A stretch of 64,000 nucleotides of DNA from Toxoplasma gondii ME49 (Eukaryota > Apicomplexa > Conoidasida > Eucoccidiorida > Sarcocystidae), in assembly GCF_000006565.2 (NCBI RefSeq), contig NC_031473.1, positions 248,001 to 312,000 of the forward strand, read 5' to 3'. How positions within the stretch are numbered: the stretch's first letter is position 1; each line of letters starts with the position of its first letter. The position numbers were made by a program, and so were the translations under genes. Below the pieces are notes generated by a model. The model saw nothing but the letters and a program-made list of their open reading frames with translations, was not told where the DNA came from and ran no database searches. Positions 48,101 to 60,254 of this stretch are shown here, piece after piece.

Positions 48101-48911
48101 GGTTCTCGATGCTGGCGGTGAACAAGAAACCGCAGGAGAGACGGAGTCAGGCTGCACAGGCGTCGAGGAAGGAAAGAAGAAACGGAAGAAGAAAAAGAAA
48201 CGAGAAGTACGAGAAGAGGAAGAACCGGAAGGGGAAGACGGAGAGAAGAAAGCGAAGACCAAGAGAAAACGAACACACGCGGAGAAAGCTGTTGCCGGAC
48301 AGAACAACGGCCAGTCTGGTGAAGCGGAGGAAGGAGAAGGAGCCTCGACCGAGACGGGAGGAGAGCAAAAGGGGGGTGGGAAAGAAGGACGAAAAATTCA
48401 AGCGAGACGATTCGCCGAAATCTGTGGTGAAGGGAGCACAACTGCTGCCTACACGAACCAAGAGGCGGCGCGAGGAAAGGTGACACTAGATGAAGAAAGA
48501 AGAGGAACCGAACACGACCGCAGGCAAGCGGAGTCCAATTCAGAGCTTCTGCACGGTGAGGGCGAAAGCGGCAAGAAGAAGAAGAAGAAGAAAGTTCGCC
48601 TAGCGTTGATGGAGGCAGGCGAGGAAGCAAAGGCGCAAGAACTGGCGGCCGAAGAAGTGGACGCCACGCCGATGGCTTATGAAACATCGCCGGTTTTAGA
48701 GGAAGAAACAATTATGAATGAGAAACAGAAAAAGAAGAATAAAAAGAAGAGGAAGAGAGAGGAAACAGGGGCAGTTCAAGAAGGGACACCAGCTACGGTC
48801 GCGGACCAGGATACGTCTGCCGCGTCCAATAGCCCTGCAGAGGGAACAGAAAGAGATAAGGAGAAGGTGAAGCAGCTAAAGAAGAAACGAAAGCACGAAG
48901 AACGTGTATGA
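34228..48911 (+). CDS. RRN3: RRN3 / TIF-IA, RNA polymerase I initiation factor, with very long Lys/Glu tail
   Basis: Twelve exons: 34228-36065, 36458-36603, 37192-37278, 37637-38037, 38602-38739, 39398-39508, 40101-40958, 41369-41561, 41955-43123, 43502-43582, 43963-44664 and 45183-48911. Every junction is GT-AG and phase-compatible, for about 3150 residues (human RRN3: about 650). RRN3 links RNA polymerase I to the promoter factors at rDNA and sets rRNA output in the nucleolus. Family signatures: DDFELVKGVLEF (exon 3), AKNLLWISQHVP-like helix and SIDVEIKLADP (5-6), VLPVHKCKYVQFLVFYL (7), AVYISSFLCRALLVPPRFV (8), LALFYTVCQSCCYILCYH and FFPFDRYLLRHSGRFI (9). Exon 1 (about 612 residues) is Ser/Pro-rich. 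Exon 11 is acidic. Exon 12 opens with a Ser/Pro stretch like the RRN3 C-terminus, then about 1200 residues of alternating Lys- and Glu-rich blocks. Identity of the middle exons is firm; inclusion of exon 1 and of the whole tail rests on frame and phase. Confidence 0.88.
36131..36185. repeat. (TA)n/(GATA)n microsatellite in RRN3 intron 1
   Basis: A TA run passes into TAGATA units. It is the first of two tracts in intron 1. Confidence 0.9.
36264..36309. repeat. (TA)n microsatellite in RRN3 intron 1
   Basis: ATATCT units pass into an uninterrupted TA run. Second tract of the same intron, upstream of exon 2. Confidence 0.9.
38306..38341. repeat. (TA)n microsatellite in RRN3 intron 4
   Basis: TATATTTATA-like start, then a pure TA run. 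Confidence 0.9.
39075..39204. repeat. Clustered (TA)n tracts in RRN3 intron 5
   Basis: Short TA/TG tracts at 39077-39115 and a pure TA run at 39179-39203. Confidence 0.85.
39580..39622. repeat. (TA)n microsatellite in RRN3 intron 6
   Basis: Two TA runs separated by a C, ending in TGGGTA. First tract of intron 6. Confidence 0.9.
39952..40018. repeat. (TA)n microsatellite in RRN3 intron 6
   Basis: Two long TA runs joined by GTATAC, about 85 bases before exon 7. Confidence 0.9.
41601..41636. repeat. (TA)n-(GA)n microsatellite in RRN3 intron 8
   Basis: A TA run changes directly into GA units. Confidence 0.85.
43285..43306. repeat. (TG)n microsatellite in RRN3 intron 9
   Basis: About ten GT units in the intron between the acidic C-terminus of exon 9 and short exon 10. 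Confidence 0.85.
45058..45138. repeat. (CA)n/(TA)n microsatellite in RRN3 intron 11
   Basis: CACATA units pass into a long pure TA run, 45 bases before the start of exon 12. Confidence 0.9.
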
Positions 48912-50430
48912 TGAGTTTTATGCCCCTCCCGTTACCACGAGTTGTGTTCCACCACCGAAGCAAAGAAGGAAGAGTTTGTAGGAAGAGAAGAACGAGTGAT
49001 CAAGCATCGCGTGCGGGCAGAGCTAGAAATGGCGCAATGTTACTCAGGGTATAAAATAATAAACACGGAATGAGGGAGGAGAAAGAAGAGACAGAGGTAG
49101 AGGAAGACGAGAGAATATCCCTGTCTCCTACGAAGACGAAGGAAGCTAAGTTTGCCAAGCAGAGGAAGAAGAAACATTGAGAAAAAATTGGACAGGTCTG
49201 AGCCTGGCGTCGAAAAGCAGGTAGAAGCGTCTTTTCCGCCTGGCGAATCGGCGTCCAGCGGGTTCGGAGAAAGGTGATCATTTCTAACCGTTACGCAGAT
49301 AGTCCAAGCAATTTAGGCAGTGAATCAGGGGATCGAGGAATGAGAAGGAGCAGTTTTTGATCGGGGAGGATACTCCATTGTTCAGGTTGCGTACAAGCAA
49401 AAGGTGCTGCCTTCGTGTTTCTCTTGTCACCTCGAAGCGGAGCAAGCTTGATTGCGTTTGGTAGGGTTTTCTCAAACGTGCTGGATGCCTAAGCAAAAAC
49501 AGTGAAGGAAAAAAGAGAGGAACTGATAGACTCTTCCGCTTCAGCCCAAGGAATGCGTCAGATGAGCAACGATCCAGCATCAGCAGTTGCCCCTCCACAA
49601 TCTAGTTAGGTCTACGTGAAGATTCGTTGAGTGTCATTGTCACCAGAGACAGCTGACAAGAAAAGCGAAAGTATTGACACGCAGAAATGCAGCTGTCACC
49701 GCAGCGGTGCCATCATCGTTCGTAGCATCGATTTCTGTGCACCACAGTCGGCGAGGAAGCTACTGTTGAGATGTTCGAATGTAGTCTCCACGGGTTTCCG
49801 AGGTACAGTGTAGAGTGCGAAACACACAGACAGCACTCGATATCTGCTGACAGGATAATAGCGTCACCTGTGTCTAGGGCATATCACCTAGGAGACGAAA
49901 GCTGATATGCAGACAAATCAGCGTCACTCTGCAGCCAGGCTATGCAACCTTCCAGTTACTCGTCGTCCCTACTGCCCTACACTGAATATATGTGGGTGTC
50001 GCGCGACAGCTTTGTGTTTTATCAGAATTTGTGTGCGGACCAGCTAGGAAAGCTCTCTTCTGACTATTGTCTGTTTTAGGCGGTAAAGATCATGAGCTGG
50101 ACTGTCAATCATACTCATGTATAAGCGAGTGGCCTTCGCTATCGTGTCTCTCCCAGAGGAGGAGCAAGAGGGCAAGTGCGTGTATCGATTCAGACGGTTC
50201 AGTCATCTACGTTGTCGGGTTGTCGTCAGCAAAGGTCATCGGTTTTCAGGAATTAAAGCCTCAGCGGAAGGAGTGTTCACCAACGCAGCCAAAAGTTTCG
50301 GGGGGTGCCTTCGCTACCCCGCCATGGTAAGGTGTGAGGCATAGACAGAACGAGGCCCTGGCCCTTCGATGTACCCAGGCGCCCCTGCCTCTTGGTGAAA
50401 TCTTCGCTCGAACGCACGCACAACGGAGAC
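48912..50430. other. Convergent intergenic region
   Basis: It lies between the 3' end of RRN3 (plus) and the 3' end of the Gln-rich gene (minus) and therefore holds both 3' UTRs. I see no conserved frame. If the minus-strand gene uses the strong donor at 50434 (GTGAGT), a further exon would fall here, but I cannot pick one out. Confidence 0.5.
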
Positions 50431-53400
50431 TCACATAGGCACGTGGTTCCCAACCGCAACAACCGGATGAGCAACCACATGTCGCTCCCGTACAAAACGG
50501 GATAAATTTGCCATGGGAGACACATCTGCACGTCCTTTGTCTCCCATAGGCAAGTGGCACATGCCCGCAGAAAGCGGAGATGGTCCAGGTCTCGCCAAGC
50601 TTGACGGAGCCACGAGGGGGAACGGTTCTTCAATTGAACCGGCTCCGGTCATCGGCAGGGGTGCACCAGCAGTGGGACAGGGACCAACGAATGAGACTGC
50701 AGTAGGTTGCTGGAATGCAGTCTCGCTCACTCGGAGGGCGTTGAATGCGGCGGCTGGGTCGATTCCAGCAGCAGCCAGACCGTTTGGACGGCCCTGCTGG
50801 TACAAGGCGAGATTGCGCCGCAGCTCGTCTTGCTGGGTGCGGTGCTTCTCCGACCAGAGCTCCCGAACAAACGCCTCGTGTTCCTGTCTACCAGTTGGGT
50901 GGCAAGCAGACGCGGTGAGGCTAAAAAACAGAGCATACACAACGCAACGGGAAGCAGGACAGTGAAGCGATATATCATGAAGTGGTATCTCGCCAGGGCT
51001 CTCAGCTCGCAACTCTGTTTCTGGTGCAGCCGGAATGAGTTACCTACATTGTGTTTCTGTCCACGGTGAAAGGCGAGCGAAAATACACCATATTCAACTT
51101 TGGTCTCCTATTCTCGTGAATTTCTAAGTCGAACTGTACCTCTGAGAGTGAAGATATCGCCTCGCCAACGCCGACAGAGGTTCCCCCTTGGCTGATGGAG
51201 CACGAAGAGGGCCTGAAGGGAGAGGCAAACGCATCCAAGGAACAAAAAGAAGCCTTTTGTCACCTACAGGCCTTGGCACACCACTTAGAAGCCACAATGC
51301 CGCATGAAACATAAAATTTTGCTCGGCAGTACCATAATTCGCACTTACGGTGTGGATCACGGTCACCATGGCAGTCGAGGTGTGTTTCCTCCATTGCCGC
51401 GACGGCGAAGGCCGGCGTTCGAACCTCGGCGCTGGAGTAGAAAGCTCGCAAGATATTCGTTTCACGAACGATCTCAAGACGTCGCTGAAGTTCCGCAGCC
51501 CTCGCCTGTCCGGCAGCGGCCTCGTGGGACGCGATATTACTCTGCTGTGTTTCGCCACCGACACGCCGTTCTTGCTCCGGAACCGCTCTCCGGGCAGGGG
51601 AATGTGACAGAGTCGGTCGGCGAAGTTGCTGCTCACTAACGGCTGGGCGCAGAACGACTCGCTGCTGCGGTTCCTGGTGGACTCCACTAAGTTGGCGTAA
51701 ATTGGGGTATCCTGTGAGACTTTTGGCACTTTCCCCTATCCCTTGTGGTTGGGCTATTCCAGCTAGGTGGTGAACGGCAGGTCGCTGGAGATTGGGGTGT
51801 TGGTGATTGACGGGACCCGGCACGGTCACTGAAGTGCCTGGTTGAACTTGGCTGACCTTCACGAGTCCTTGACCCAATTTTTGCGTATGAATTTGTTGTT
51901 GCACCATCTGAGCCCTTTGCTCCGCCTGCTGGAGGGCCTCTTTCTTTCGCAGATTCACTTGCTGCAATAATTGTTGCTGCTGTTGCGCTAGGCAATGTTG
52001 ACGGAGCTGTTCATCCTGCAGTTGCCTAAATTTGTGCTCGATTTTGGCTCGCACTTGCTGCCGAAGCTGCTCCTCCGCTTGTGCGTGTTGCGCTGCTGCG
52101 GACGCACTGTCTGGGATGGAAGCTGAGGCTTCCAACGGTGAGACGCATGCTCCTGTAGGCGCTTTGGAAGCTGCCTGTGGGAAGATGCCCGGATTCTGCT
52201 GGTCCTTGGCACATTCAGCAGAAGGTTCGACACTCAAAGTGGAAGGCCGGACTTCGCCCTTCTCATTCGGTGTCTTGCTTCTTTTGGCACAGGCCTGGTC
52301 AGTGATTTCTGCGGTGTTTTGCTCAACCGGCAGCGACATCTGTTCTCGCGGAGCACTTAAATGGTGTGCGCCGCTTGCAATCAACACATCTGATTGAGCC
52401 TGGCTGTAATATGCTGATTCTTCGACTCCTGGCTGCTGATGTGTCACAGCCCCGGGGCGGCACGGATTGCCGGCCGCTTGGTTTATTTTTCCGCGACTCT
52501 CTCGCCCCGGAACGTGACACGAGTTGCTCGTTAGTATATGCGCTGCTTCAGTGACAGCAGAGACAGTCTCTCTGCGTCGTTCCCCTGTCGTGAATTCTGC
52601 CGCTTCTCTGTCGAGACTCATCGTTGCAGAGTCCCTCTCCGGTTGGGAAATCGCCTCGTGGTCACTGACCAAAGGCGCTTCCCGCAGAAGTCCCTGCTTG
52701 GTGATACCCACGCCAGCAGCTGCCCCTGTTCGTCCGGGAACAACAGTCACCGACGCGTCGTCGAGCACCACATCTTCAACCACAGGTGTGACTGCGGCAC
52801 TGCTCACTTCCCAAGTTTGAGGACCGCTGACGTCGCTGACGCTTCGGGGAGGAGTGCTGCATCCGCCCCGCGATACAGATGTGGATCTCTCCGACATCGC
52901 CGCGCCTTCCGACGGTGTCGTGCTCTGGACGGTCGTTTCATCTTTCATAACGGCGGGCATGGTGGAGTTCTGAGTCTTTCTGTTTGGAGGCATCACCGTT
53001 CCACAAGCCTGCATCATTCGCGTCTCATTTAACGCTGCCCCCCCTTTCATCTCCTCCTCGCCTGGGAGACTTCGGGTCCTTCTGTAATCGGGATGCAGAC
53101 ACGTTGTTTGCGAGTCACTTGCAGGTTTGCTATGTCGGCGATCTTCGTGAAGCACTTCGATCCCCAAAAACGGTCCCGTAGTCACGTCACTGTGTCCCGA
53201 GAGAACCACTTCGTCCTCATCGATGTTGGGTTCCTCATCCAGCCCAGACTCAAACCTGGAAAAGCGAACACTGTTTTCCAGTCTGCTTTCCTCCATGCCA
53301 GACCCCTGAAGAAGTGCGTCGCGAACTTTCCCACAAAGATCAGAGTGCGTGTCGTCATCTTGAGGCAGTGACACTTCCGGGAGGACGGCAGATTCGAGGG

Positions 53401-56400
53401 AAGATGTCGACCTCGAAGTCCCTCCAGTGCTTTTACTATCTCCTGATTCGAGCCGGCGTCCTCCCACGGTACTTGAAATTTCGCGTGACCTGTTTCCCTC
53501 CACATTTCCTGAAGGAACACCGGCTGACTGTTTCCGAGATGCCGCTGCCCTCAATACACCACTTCTGGCGCCAAATGTGCGAGTTTTCAGAGAGTCTGTT
53601 CCGTTGCTGTTGCGAAGAATGGAATTGAGGCCAGGACGTCTGGGAGCTCTCTCGGCCACGGTTTCTGGTCGGGGTCGAGTGCCAGTTCCAGAGCGGGCGG
53701 CGGTGCGGCTGTTCCCTTCAGCTGAGACGAGTCGCGATACAGGTGATGAGACAGTTCCACGACGAAGCATCGAGTATCGGCGCCGGCGCGCGTACGACTC
53801 ACCAATGTCACATTCGTCTCCGTCAACCTTTCCACTGAGTGGCGGGAGGCGACCGTGGCTAGCTGACAGATCACTGTGACGTCTGTCGGTGCTGCGACTG
53901 TGCTTTCCAAGCTCTAGTCGGGTCAGCGTCGGAATGCCCCGCCGGGACGGGGGAATTTTTTCCGTCAGAGCAGTTTCCCGTCCACTGTCACTGGTAAGTA
54001 GTGGATTACTAGGATTCTTTTGGACCCCTCTAGGAAGGGCTTTGCCAGGGGCGACTGCTGCCCGTGAGAGCGCTGCCAGGCGACTCTGATCTGTACTCAA
54101 AGCACCCGCCGTCGGGGGTTTGACCTCTCCCAACATTTTGGTGTCAGAAGCCTCCGACTCCTTAGAGCTTGAGCGGACGTTCAGGCCACGATTTCCTCGG
54201 GAACGGCCTCCACTCAGAGCACTACCACGGACGGTCGAATTCGGTGAGGCTTTCGACTTGTGAGTTGGGTTGGCAGTCACCGGGGCTGCAATATCAGAGC
54301 GAGGCAAGGCAGACGTAGTCGGACACACCCTTGTCTTGGTGTTCGCCTCCCACAGCGACTTTCGCATCTCGGGCCGAGAACATTTTCTTTCCGCGTTGCT
54401 GCTCAAAAGTCGATCCTTGTACTTTTCTCCAATGTTTGACACGTTGCGCGGGTTTATTGTTCCCACAGATGCACAAGTGCGTGGGGCTGGCCGGCGACTT
54501 CCGGCAATTCTCTGTGCGTTCATCGTAGGCTTGCGACTGCCGGCCGTAACTCCCGATGTGTCGGCTGCAAGAGCCCCTGCAGATTCTTCAGAGACACACT
54601 GTTCATATGATTGTAGTCGTGTACTGCTCGACAAGTTCGGTCGCGGAGGATTCACACTGGGCAAGGTCTCGACAGCCGACTCTATTAGACGGCCATGCCC
54701 GCTAGGCGCCTGCTCAGCCGTCTTTACACTGTCGTCGCCCTGAGCGGCCGTCCAGTCCGACCCATCGTTTTGGTTCATGCGCGTTCTCGCCCCAGAAGAG
54801 GACAGAGAACGACGACTGGCTCCCAAAACGGAATTCGGAGTGTCAGGCGAGCCTGAAGACTGCAGAGGGAGAGCCGAAGACGACCGAAGTCTTCTATGAG
54901 GCGTGGTGTCTGGTGCTTGTGGCCTGCCACATTCCGTTTGATTGAGCACTCCAGGAATTCGTTGGGCTCTTGGCAGAGTTCGGTCAGCGGCCAGAGTCGG
55001 CTTGCAGATCACGACAGACGACATGTTCACAGGATCTGCTTCTGTAGGTAACACGACAGGGAAAACATTGTTTGCAATTTAAATGTGCGTTGCTGTGGCT
55101 TCCCGTCCCCAACCTGAGCCTTCTCCCTCTCCGTAACTATTTAAGGGCCCTGTTGACAGGCGTACCTCTCGGTTTCCGGGTGTCCTGTCTATGCTGACCT
55201 TGAACGCCAGCCGGGCACCGCAGCTGACTCAATTCTATCGGTACAACGCCGCGAATTACCCCATGGTAGCTTTGCGGGGCAGCTGTCTGCCCGCGCTGCA
55301 TCTGATATTGACGCTGAAGCTGGAACTGTTCTCGCATCACTGCCTGTTTCTTATTCTGGTGCTGCGCTGCCTGATATCGCGTCTGATTCATAGGCGTATT
55401 CTGAGTCTTTCGATGCCTCAGTGTCTGATGCAGATTCTGAGCTGTCTGATGTTGCTCTGCCAGGTGCTGATACTGAAACTGTTGGGGTTGTCCTGTCTGT
55501 TGTTGAGTCTGATTCTGGTGCCTAAACTGCTCTGCCTGGTGTTGCACCCGATACGCGGGAAAATAGTGAATCTTCTGGTGAGGCAACTGACTGTGATGCC
55601 GCATCTGATCCGCGGGACGCATCTCATACGACGGAAGATACCGTAGCTGCTGGTTTTGCATATGATAGGAGGGAAGGTACTGATACTGCTGGTGCTGTCC
55701 TGTCTGAGGCCGCGCCTGATAGGGATGTGGGTACTGAAACTGCTGATGCGGTTCTTCCCGGTACTGCACCTCCCGGTCCTGATACTCTGGAGTCCCCCGT
55801 GGAATCGTACCATGCCGTATGTGCGTAACCGACGGAGGAGTACTGCTTTGCGAAGCGTACACTTGACAGGGTTGATTCGCATCCATCATCGCCATGGGTT
55901 CCTTCAAGTCGAAGTGGCGGAAAGAGGGCGAAGCCTCGCGCTGGATTTGACTTGTGGTGCGGGGAGCGTCTTGCCAAGGGCTGAAAGACAGCACACGCAG
56001 ACATCGTTGGGGAAGGATTACGAGAAATAGGCACTTCGAATAAAACTATTTCCGGAGGCTCTGAGTGTGTCCCTTGGCTCACTTTTCGAGACTTGTGCTC
56101 TTCCGTCCTTCAAAACTTTGAGAACCGCCTGCTCCGGCAACTGACCGCGCTTGAACGCACGGCGACGTCGTGGTAGCTGGCGCGGGAAGTGGTGTCGGTC
56201 TACACTCGTTTGAAACAGCAGGTTTGGAATCAGCGATTGGATTATTGTAGTGGTTGGGCAAGCAATAACCGTTTGCCCGTTGGCCGTTTGGCATGCCGCA
56301 TTGAGACATCCAGGGCACACCGATGGCCGTCGCCGGTTGGCGGTTCAGGTGAAATGATGCGTGGTCACCCGAGAGACCAGAATGTTGCGGGTAAAAGGGC

Positions 56401-56621
56401 TGAAAACTCCCGGCTCCGTTTGTGCAACCATGGAAGGGCAGGGAATTCTGGGCCTGCGTGTGGTGTTGCTGAGCCCATACCCGCGGTTCCTGGAGAACGG
56501 TCGCAGCTGCCGGTGGTCCCGCAGCGCGTTGCTGCTGCATAAACAATCGCATCTCTTGGGTGGGAATGGGCTTCTGGACACCCCCAGCGAGCCCGCTGAT
56601 AAACGACTGAACATCCATCAT
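50431..56621 (-). CDS. Large Gln-rich low-complexity protein, function unknown
   Basis: Five exons on the minus strand: 56621-56083, 55980-55166, 55041-51349, 51212-51140 and 50920-50431. All junctions are GT-AG and phase-compatible, about 1869 residues. The start is a tandem ATG at 56621/56618. Exon 1 opens MMDVQSFISGLAGG and is rich in Gln, Pro and His. Exon 2 carries degenerate repeats of a Tyr-X-Pro-X-Tyr core in Gln/His-rich sequence (YLPSY, YLPSY, YFPAY). Exon 3 is a 1231-residue Ser/Thr/Arg-rich disordered stretch ending in a Gln-rich probable coiled coil (EHKFRQLQDEQLRQ, QQQQQLLQQ). The last exon has a charged helix (HEAFVRELWSEKHRTQQ). No catalytic domain, signal peptide or membrane segment is seen, so I do not assign a function. 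The final exon end is uncertain: a consensus GTGAGT donor overlaps the stop, so a sixth exon is possible. Confidence 0.65.
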
Positions 56622-59600
56622 CAAGCCAAACACTACCAGATCTTCAGATAATAACACAAAAGGTGTGGTTTCCGACTATGTTACACATCCCACCGCCAGA
56701 CAACTCTATGAAGCTCCACGGAAAACAGCGATGACATAAGATTGTTCGTTCAGTGTCTGAAGAAAATCGAAGTCATACAGAAGAAAAACACGGGCAAGTA
56801 CATATATATATCGAGTTTGGAGAGGCACGCCTCAGTGAGCGGAACTTGACCTGTGCCAGCCCTGCCGAGGCAGTGCGGGTGTCGTTCGGTTGACGGAGAC
56901 CCAGGGCCCAAGAAAGCGGGTCAAACGCCTTGTCTTGTTGAAAACAAAGAACGAGATAAAAATGCGCGGCGTTGTCTTTCAAATATAACACCAGGAGGTG
57001 TGAAATGTACCAGAAAGGAAAAGCTCTCCGCTGCCTTCAGACACTGCCTCACGGCCAGCCACTGCACCGCGGTGCGGCTCCAAATCATGAGGGATCGTGC
57101 GTAAAAAGTGGGAAAGTGACTCATTTGCGAACTAATGCTTGTATTTTAGACGGCAAATTTATCATTTCGTAAATAATGGGAACTTTGTCGTCTTGCGGGT
57201 CAGCGGCCAATCCTCCTTACCAGCATCCCGCCTCCGGCTGTCCGTGCACGCTGGCGGGTGTCCTGTTGGCTTTGTGTCCTGCGAGCACAGTCGACTCGAA
57301 AACATGCTGTCTCGCAGACACCAGTCACACGGCAGGTATTATACTTCTTCTAGCTCGAAACTTTTCACATATTCGCAGAGCGAAGGAGATAAGCTTCCTC
57401 CTGAAGATATGGAGTCGAGAAGAGTGCGCCCCTCTTAGACAAACCAGTACGCAGGCACTGTCTTTCCGCTCCTCGCGTAATGGCCACGCGTCTGGCAACG
57501 CGCCAATCCGTCAGTCGTTGGACGCAGAAGTTCCATAGCGGTGGACGTTGGCAGCGTTTTGCGGCGAACGGACTTTCAGAAAAGTTGTTCTAGTGTGGGA
57601 GAATAAGTGTAGCAAATGGAAGGTGGCAAGTTCTGTGTCTGTGTGGAGATCGTCGATTGGAGTTACCAGGGGCGCTCACAGTACCTAATATTATATCGAG
57701 TAGCGTGACTATCTCGAATACTGGACAGAAACGCTCGGTGCACGTGTCAGGGGAAATGACGTCAACATCGATGTCACGTCTCACGTGTCGTCCAGCCGGC
57801 AGAGAACAATTTGGGGCGAACTCCGCCCCGGTTGTGAAATTGTCACAGCAAGCAGAAAAAGCCCTGCTTAGCCTCGAAGTATCACCCTCCGAGCGTTAGG
57901 CTTCCATCTAGCGATGGAAATCACGACCACTACGGGCTCACAGCGTACTAGAGTACCGCTCTGTGCAAGGATAACTTATGGACCCGTCCTTTAGGGGGGT
58001 ATACGGGGTTTGTGTGCTTGTCTTTTGATATTTTCGATACCTCTGCAGGCCTGACTATGTATCCATCGATGGGGTAGGCCGACACTTCTCTTGGCAAACG
58101 ATACCGTCGTCACTTGGCTCCTGTCGTGAGGAAGGCTCATATGCATGCTGTTGCGTGTACGCGTACAGTGCCATGCTAGAGGCTGATAAGCAAAGGCCAG
58201 TCATACGTACCGAGTTGCTAGGTGATTTCTGAAACTCTGTTTGGACGGTTCATCTTCTGTTTCTGTGGTCCACTCGCCGGTGTGTCCCCTTCACAAGTTG
58301 GAGAGTCTGTAGGGCTTGGTGAGGTTTGCACAAGGCAGCAGTGGGTAGGCGACCCACACAGGCACCAGACCTATATGTAAACATTCTAGTCGTAAACGAA
58401 GGAAGAAACGTGACGTTATAATGGTGTGCAGTGTGCCATGCTAATATGCCTCGCCGCGGGGGGCAGAGCTCTGTCCAACAATAGTTGCAGAGGGAGGGCA
58501 CCCAGGAAAAAACAGGGTACACGAGAAAGTCGAAAAACTGCAGAGGTTATCGGAACGGGGCACCGAAATGAGGGGGGAAAGCCGTCATTCGGATGAGCTC
58601 CAGTCTTCAATTTCCCAGTTCTCCTCGATATTACTTGATCGATGTCTACACATCCTGCAGGCACGTACAACGGACTATATTACTTTTGTCTCTTACTCCC
58701 TGGAACCAACTGGGCCCCCATGCTAAATTTGTTAGATTTGTTGAGTATCTACGGCAGAATTTTCTTCACCGCTGACTGTAACGCTGAAGGAAGCGCGTCG
58801 AGTCGATACTGGTATGGGCGGCAACTGACGGTGGTCCTTCCAACCTTATGATTTTGTTAACTGAGGCATGTACAAAGACTGGAATTACGTGATTTTTCTA
58901 TCCCCAGAAGCGTTCTTGAACTTCGTTCCACTGTGGCTCGAGCGAACGACCCAGTTTGATCCGCCGAACGAGGTTCTGTTATGAGCCTTGCTTTTCGTTG
59001 TTACAGTCGGATTGTGGCCACGCAGGTGGACAGGCCACAGTGAACTTTTCTGTGAAAGTTTGCAGTAGATCCTGAAGAACTGTACCCGGTGACCCTTGTG
59101 CTTTCTTTTCAGATGCCAGTGCTACGTGTGATGGGGTATGATAGATCATGAATTCGAAGAAACGTTGTTCCTACGGTTACTGCGAGCCAGAGACTCGAAG
59201 AAAAGTCCATATTCACACGCTAGCACCGGCCCAGCTTGAATTAGCTAATCTTTAACGGATCTAACCACGCGAGAGTACATGGCGATTCGATCTTTTCTTT
59301 AGCACTCGTCCAGCTTCCGTTGGTTGATCTAGGTTACGGAACTGACCCGAATGGAGTACTCGGCGAGGAGACTGTTTGTCTTCACTGTACAACCTTCGCT
59401 GTTCAAGAAGAAGCCAAAAGACTCGTGGCCCCTTGAGGGTAAAAATCTGTCCACATGAGTCTCTGGAAGCACCAGTCGTGGCACTCAGTTCGGAATCGAA
59501 TAACTTTACGTTCATGTCTTTATAATTGAGTGACATACGACGGGATGAGCGCGTCAGGTTCCCACAACATGCGACCGCTGATGTTCAAAAAGTGACGGAA

Positions 59601-60254
59601 AACGTCCTAATTTCGATAGATCAACATTAACGTGTGCTGTTCGCGAGGCGCGACAAGGATATTCAGGCGGCCGGGCGGGCCCATAGCGGAGCAAGGATAG
59701 GCACGCACTTTTCCGAACCGCTCAGGTCCCGCATCTCTCCGTCAGCCGTTCTACGGGTGTGGCTCAGGTGTCGTATCGCGAAAGGTTTTCAGCGAACCAA
59801 GAGACTGCAGTGGCATAGTATGTGAAACCCATTTTCTCGTCTCCAGGAAAAGCACTCTAAAACACATTTTTTGCCATGCAAAACGGAAAGCATCCGTAAT
59901 AAGGGTTGAACAGGAATCATGTGTCATCGATGTTAACTTCTGTGCGCCCTGCCAAGAGTTAGCGTTCTCTGCTGCCCTGTTTCATCCAGAAGACTTTTTG
60001 CAAGGACAACAGCCTTTGAAAGGGCTACAGGTTGTCCTACAGCCAGGACAGCTCCATCGTTTTATGCAGGAAGGTCATCTTCATTGCCTTTCAAACGGAA
60101 TACCAGTGGTGAAGCTGGCCAGTGAAAGACGAGTCTCAGCACTGCACAGGAGTCTACGCTGTTAAAGTGACATCTTCGTGGGTCAACAGCAACAACCAAT
60201 TCAGTTCTTTCTTTCCTTGAACGTCTTTGAGTGTCAGTGTGTCGCCCCAATAAA
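56622..60254. other. Divergent intergenic region
   Basis: It separates the start of the Gln-rich gene (minus) from the start of the secreted-protein gene (plus) and so holds both promoters. A 120-codon frame at 57176-57538 and shorter ones show no domain, and their composition is that of the surrounding noncoding DNA. No repeat or RNA gene was recognised. Confidence 0.5.

Noticed and set aside
47168..48307. 379-codon Ser/Phe-rich open frame on the minus strand
   Set aside because: It is the exact reverse of the Lys/Glu codons of the RRN3 tail; AAG/GAG repeats give TTC/CTC frames without stops. No ATG context, domain or splice signal supports it.
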